A stretch of DNA of 64,000 bases from Sediminibacterium sp. (GTDB taxonomy: Bacteria; Bacteroidota; Bacteroidia; Chitinophagales; Chitinophagaceae), in the NCBI RefSeq assembly GCF_019264485.1, contig NZ_JAHVAA010000014.1, positions 124,001-188,000 of the forward strand. The letters are read 5' to 3'. Made by a program: the position numbers and the translations under genes. The notes under the pieces were generated by a model that had not been told where the DNA came from, ran no database searches, and was given only the letters and a program-made list of their open reading frames with translations. This document shows positions 63,736 to 64,000 of the stretch, one piece after another (the first letter of the stretch is position 1; the number at the start of each line of letters is the position of its first letter).

Positions 63736-64000
63736 ATGGCCTTTTTTGTACCCGGGGTGGGCAATTTAGTTAATAATTTTATTTAGTCGTTGAAATCAAG
63801 TGTTCATTTTACAATAAAATATTCCTGATTTAATAGTAAGATGCACCCATTATATCTTTCCATAATGCCCAATGTTAAACTCACTAATAGCCGTTAGTAA
63901 GAATTATAGTTTTTTTTATCATGCGTAAACCGTGGAGGTCGTTTACAGATTCCCTCCAATCGCATTCTGCCGACTGAACATTATCTTTGCCGCCATGAAA
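63736..64000. other. Divergent intergenic region at the window end
   Basis: 265 bp of AT-rich DNA. TATCTTTG at 63982-63989 is a plus-strand TAnnTTTG box, followed by ATGAAA at the very end (63995-64000), which may be the start of a plus-strand gene with almost no leader. Nothing else is recognised. Confidence 0.5.
63995..64000 (+). CDS. Possible start of a plus-strand gene cut by the window edge
   Basis: Only ATGAAA is visible, 5 nt after a TATCTTTG promoter box. Too short to say more. Confidence 0.25.

Overview
The window reads as one continuous stretch of a Bacteroidota chromosome, most likely from the Chitinophagaceae or a close relative. The signs are: promoter -7 boxes of the TAnnTTTG type in front of many genes (glyA, kup, metG, fumC, gyrB, nuoA), little Shine-Dalgarno sequence, a secreted S8 protease ending in a type IX secretion sorting domain, a DUF4293 protein, a short NuoG without its molybdopterin domain, and several Bacteroidota-style lipoproteins. 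No rRNA, tRNA, CRISPR array, insertion sequence or prophage gene was recognised. Most genes are housekeeping.

Layout. 1-7217: the tail of an unknown gene, an FMN oxidoreductase, a sugar-phosphate nucleotidyltransferase, glyA, a DUF4293 membrane protein and uvrA. 7218-7598 is the only gene-free stretch above 300 bp; it holds a perfect 35-bp inverted repeat. 7599-14000: an ECF sigma factor, then on the minus strand purQ, a stand-alone nDsbD-like protein and DsbD, and two envelope proteins. 14201-20353: kup, a rhodanese, two paralogous alpha/beta hydrolases, and a minus-strand operon SPFH protein / ribbon-helix-helix protein / LD-carboxypeptidase. 20502-31171: metG, a GMC oxidoreductase with its small subunit, an alkaline-phosphatase-superfamily phosphodiesterase, fumC, an amidohydrolase lipoprotein and an AraC-type regulator. 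31381-45529: gyrB, a small conserved protein, a DUF4394 lipoprotein, mfd, a lipoprotein, the S8 protease, a carboxypeptidase-regulatory-like protein and a MacB/FtsX-type permease. 45605-60709: a complete 14-subunit nuoA-N operon (complex I), with two small envelope proteins inserted between nuoE and nuoF and a broken four-helix-bundle (23S rRNA IVS/S23 family) gene between nuoF and nuoG. 60801-63735: a TPR protein, a PstS-like lipoprotein and a small membrane protein.

The most unusual signal is intergenic. About ten families of repeats, unrelated in sequence, share one architecture: each arm is two to six degenerate tandem copies of a 7- or 8-nt word, and most loci have a second arm in inverted orientation. 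They lie between genes in every orientation: convergent, divergent and inside operons. Seven gaps of the nuo operon carry one. At one locus (54367-54828) the two arms enclose the S23-family gene, and one arm matches a gene-less copy after gyrB at 30 of 32 positions. I propose that the arrays and the four-helix-bundle gene belong to one class of intergenic element. The architecture is read directly from the sequence; mobility and function are inference. Arrays also add residues to the C-terminus of one enzyme, place the stop codon of another, and run into start codons or 5' leaders of others.

A second point of interest is the redox pair at 8185-10602. DsbD has lost the cysteines of its N-terminal domain, and the gene 15 bp upstream encodes a separate nDsbD-like domain that keeps the cysteine pair.
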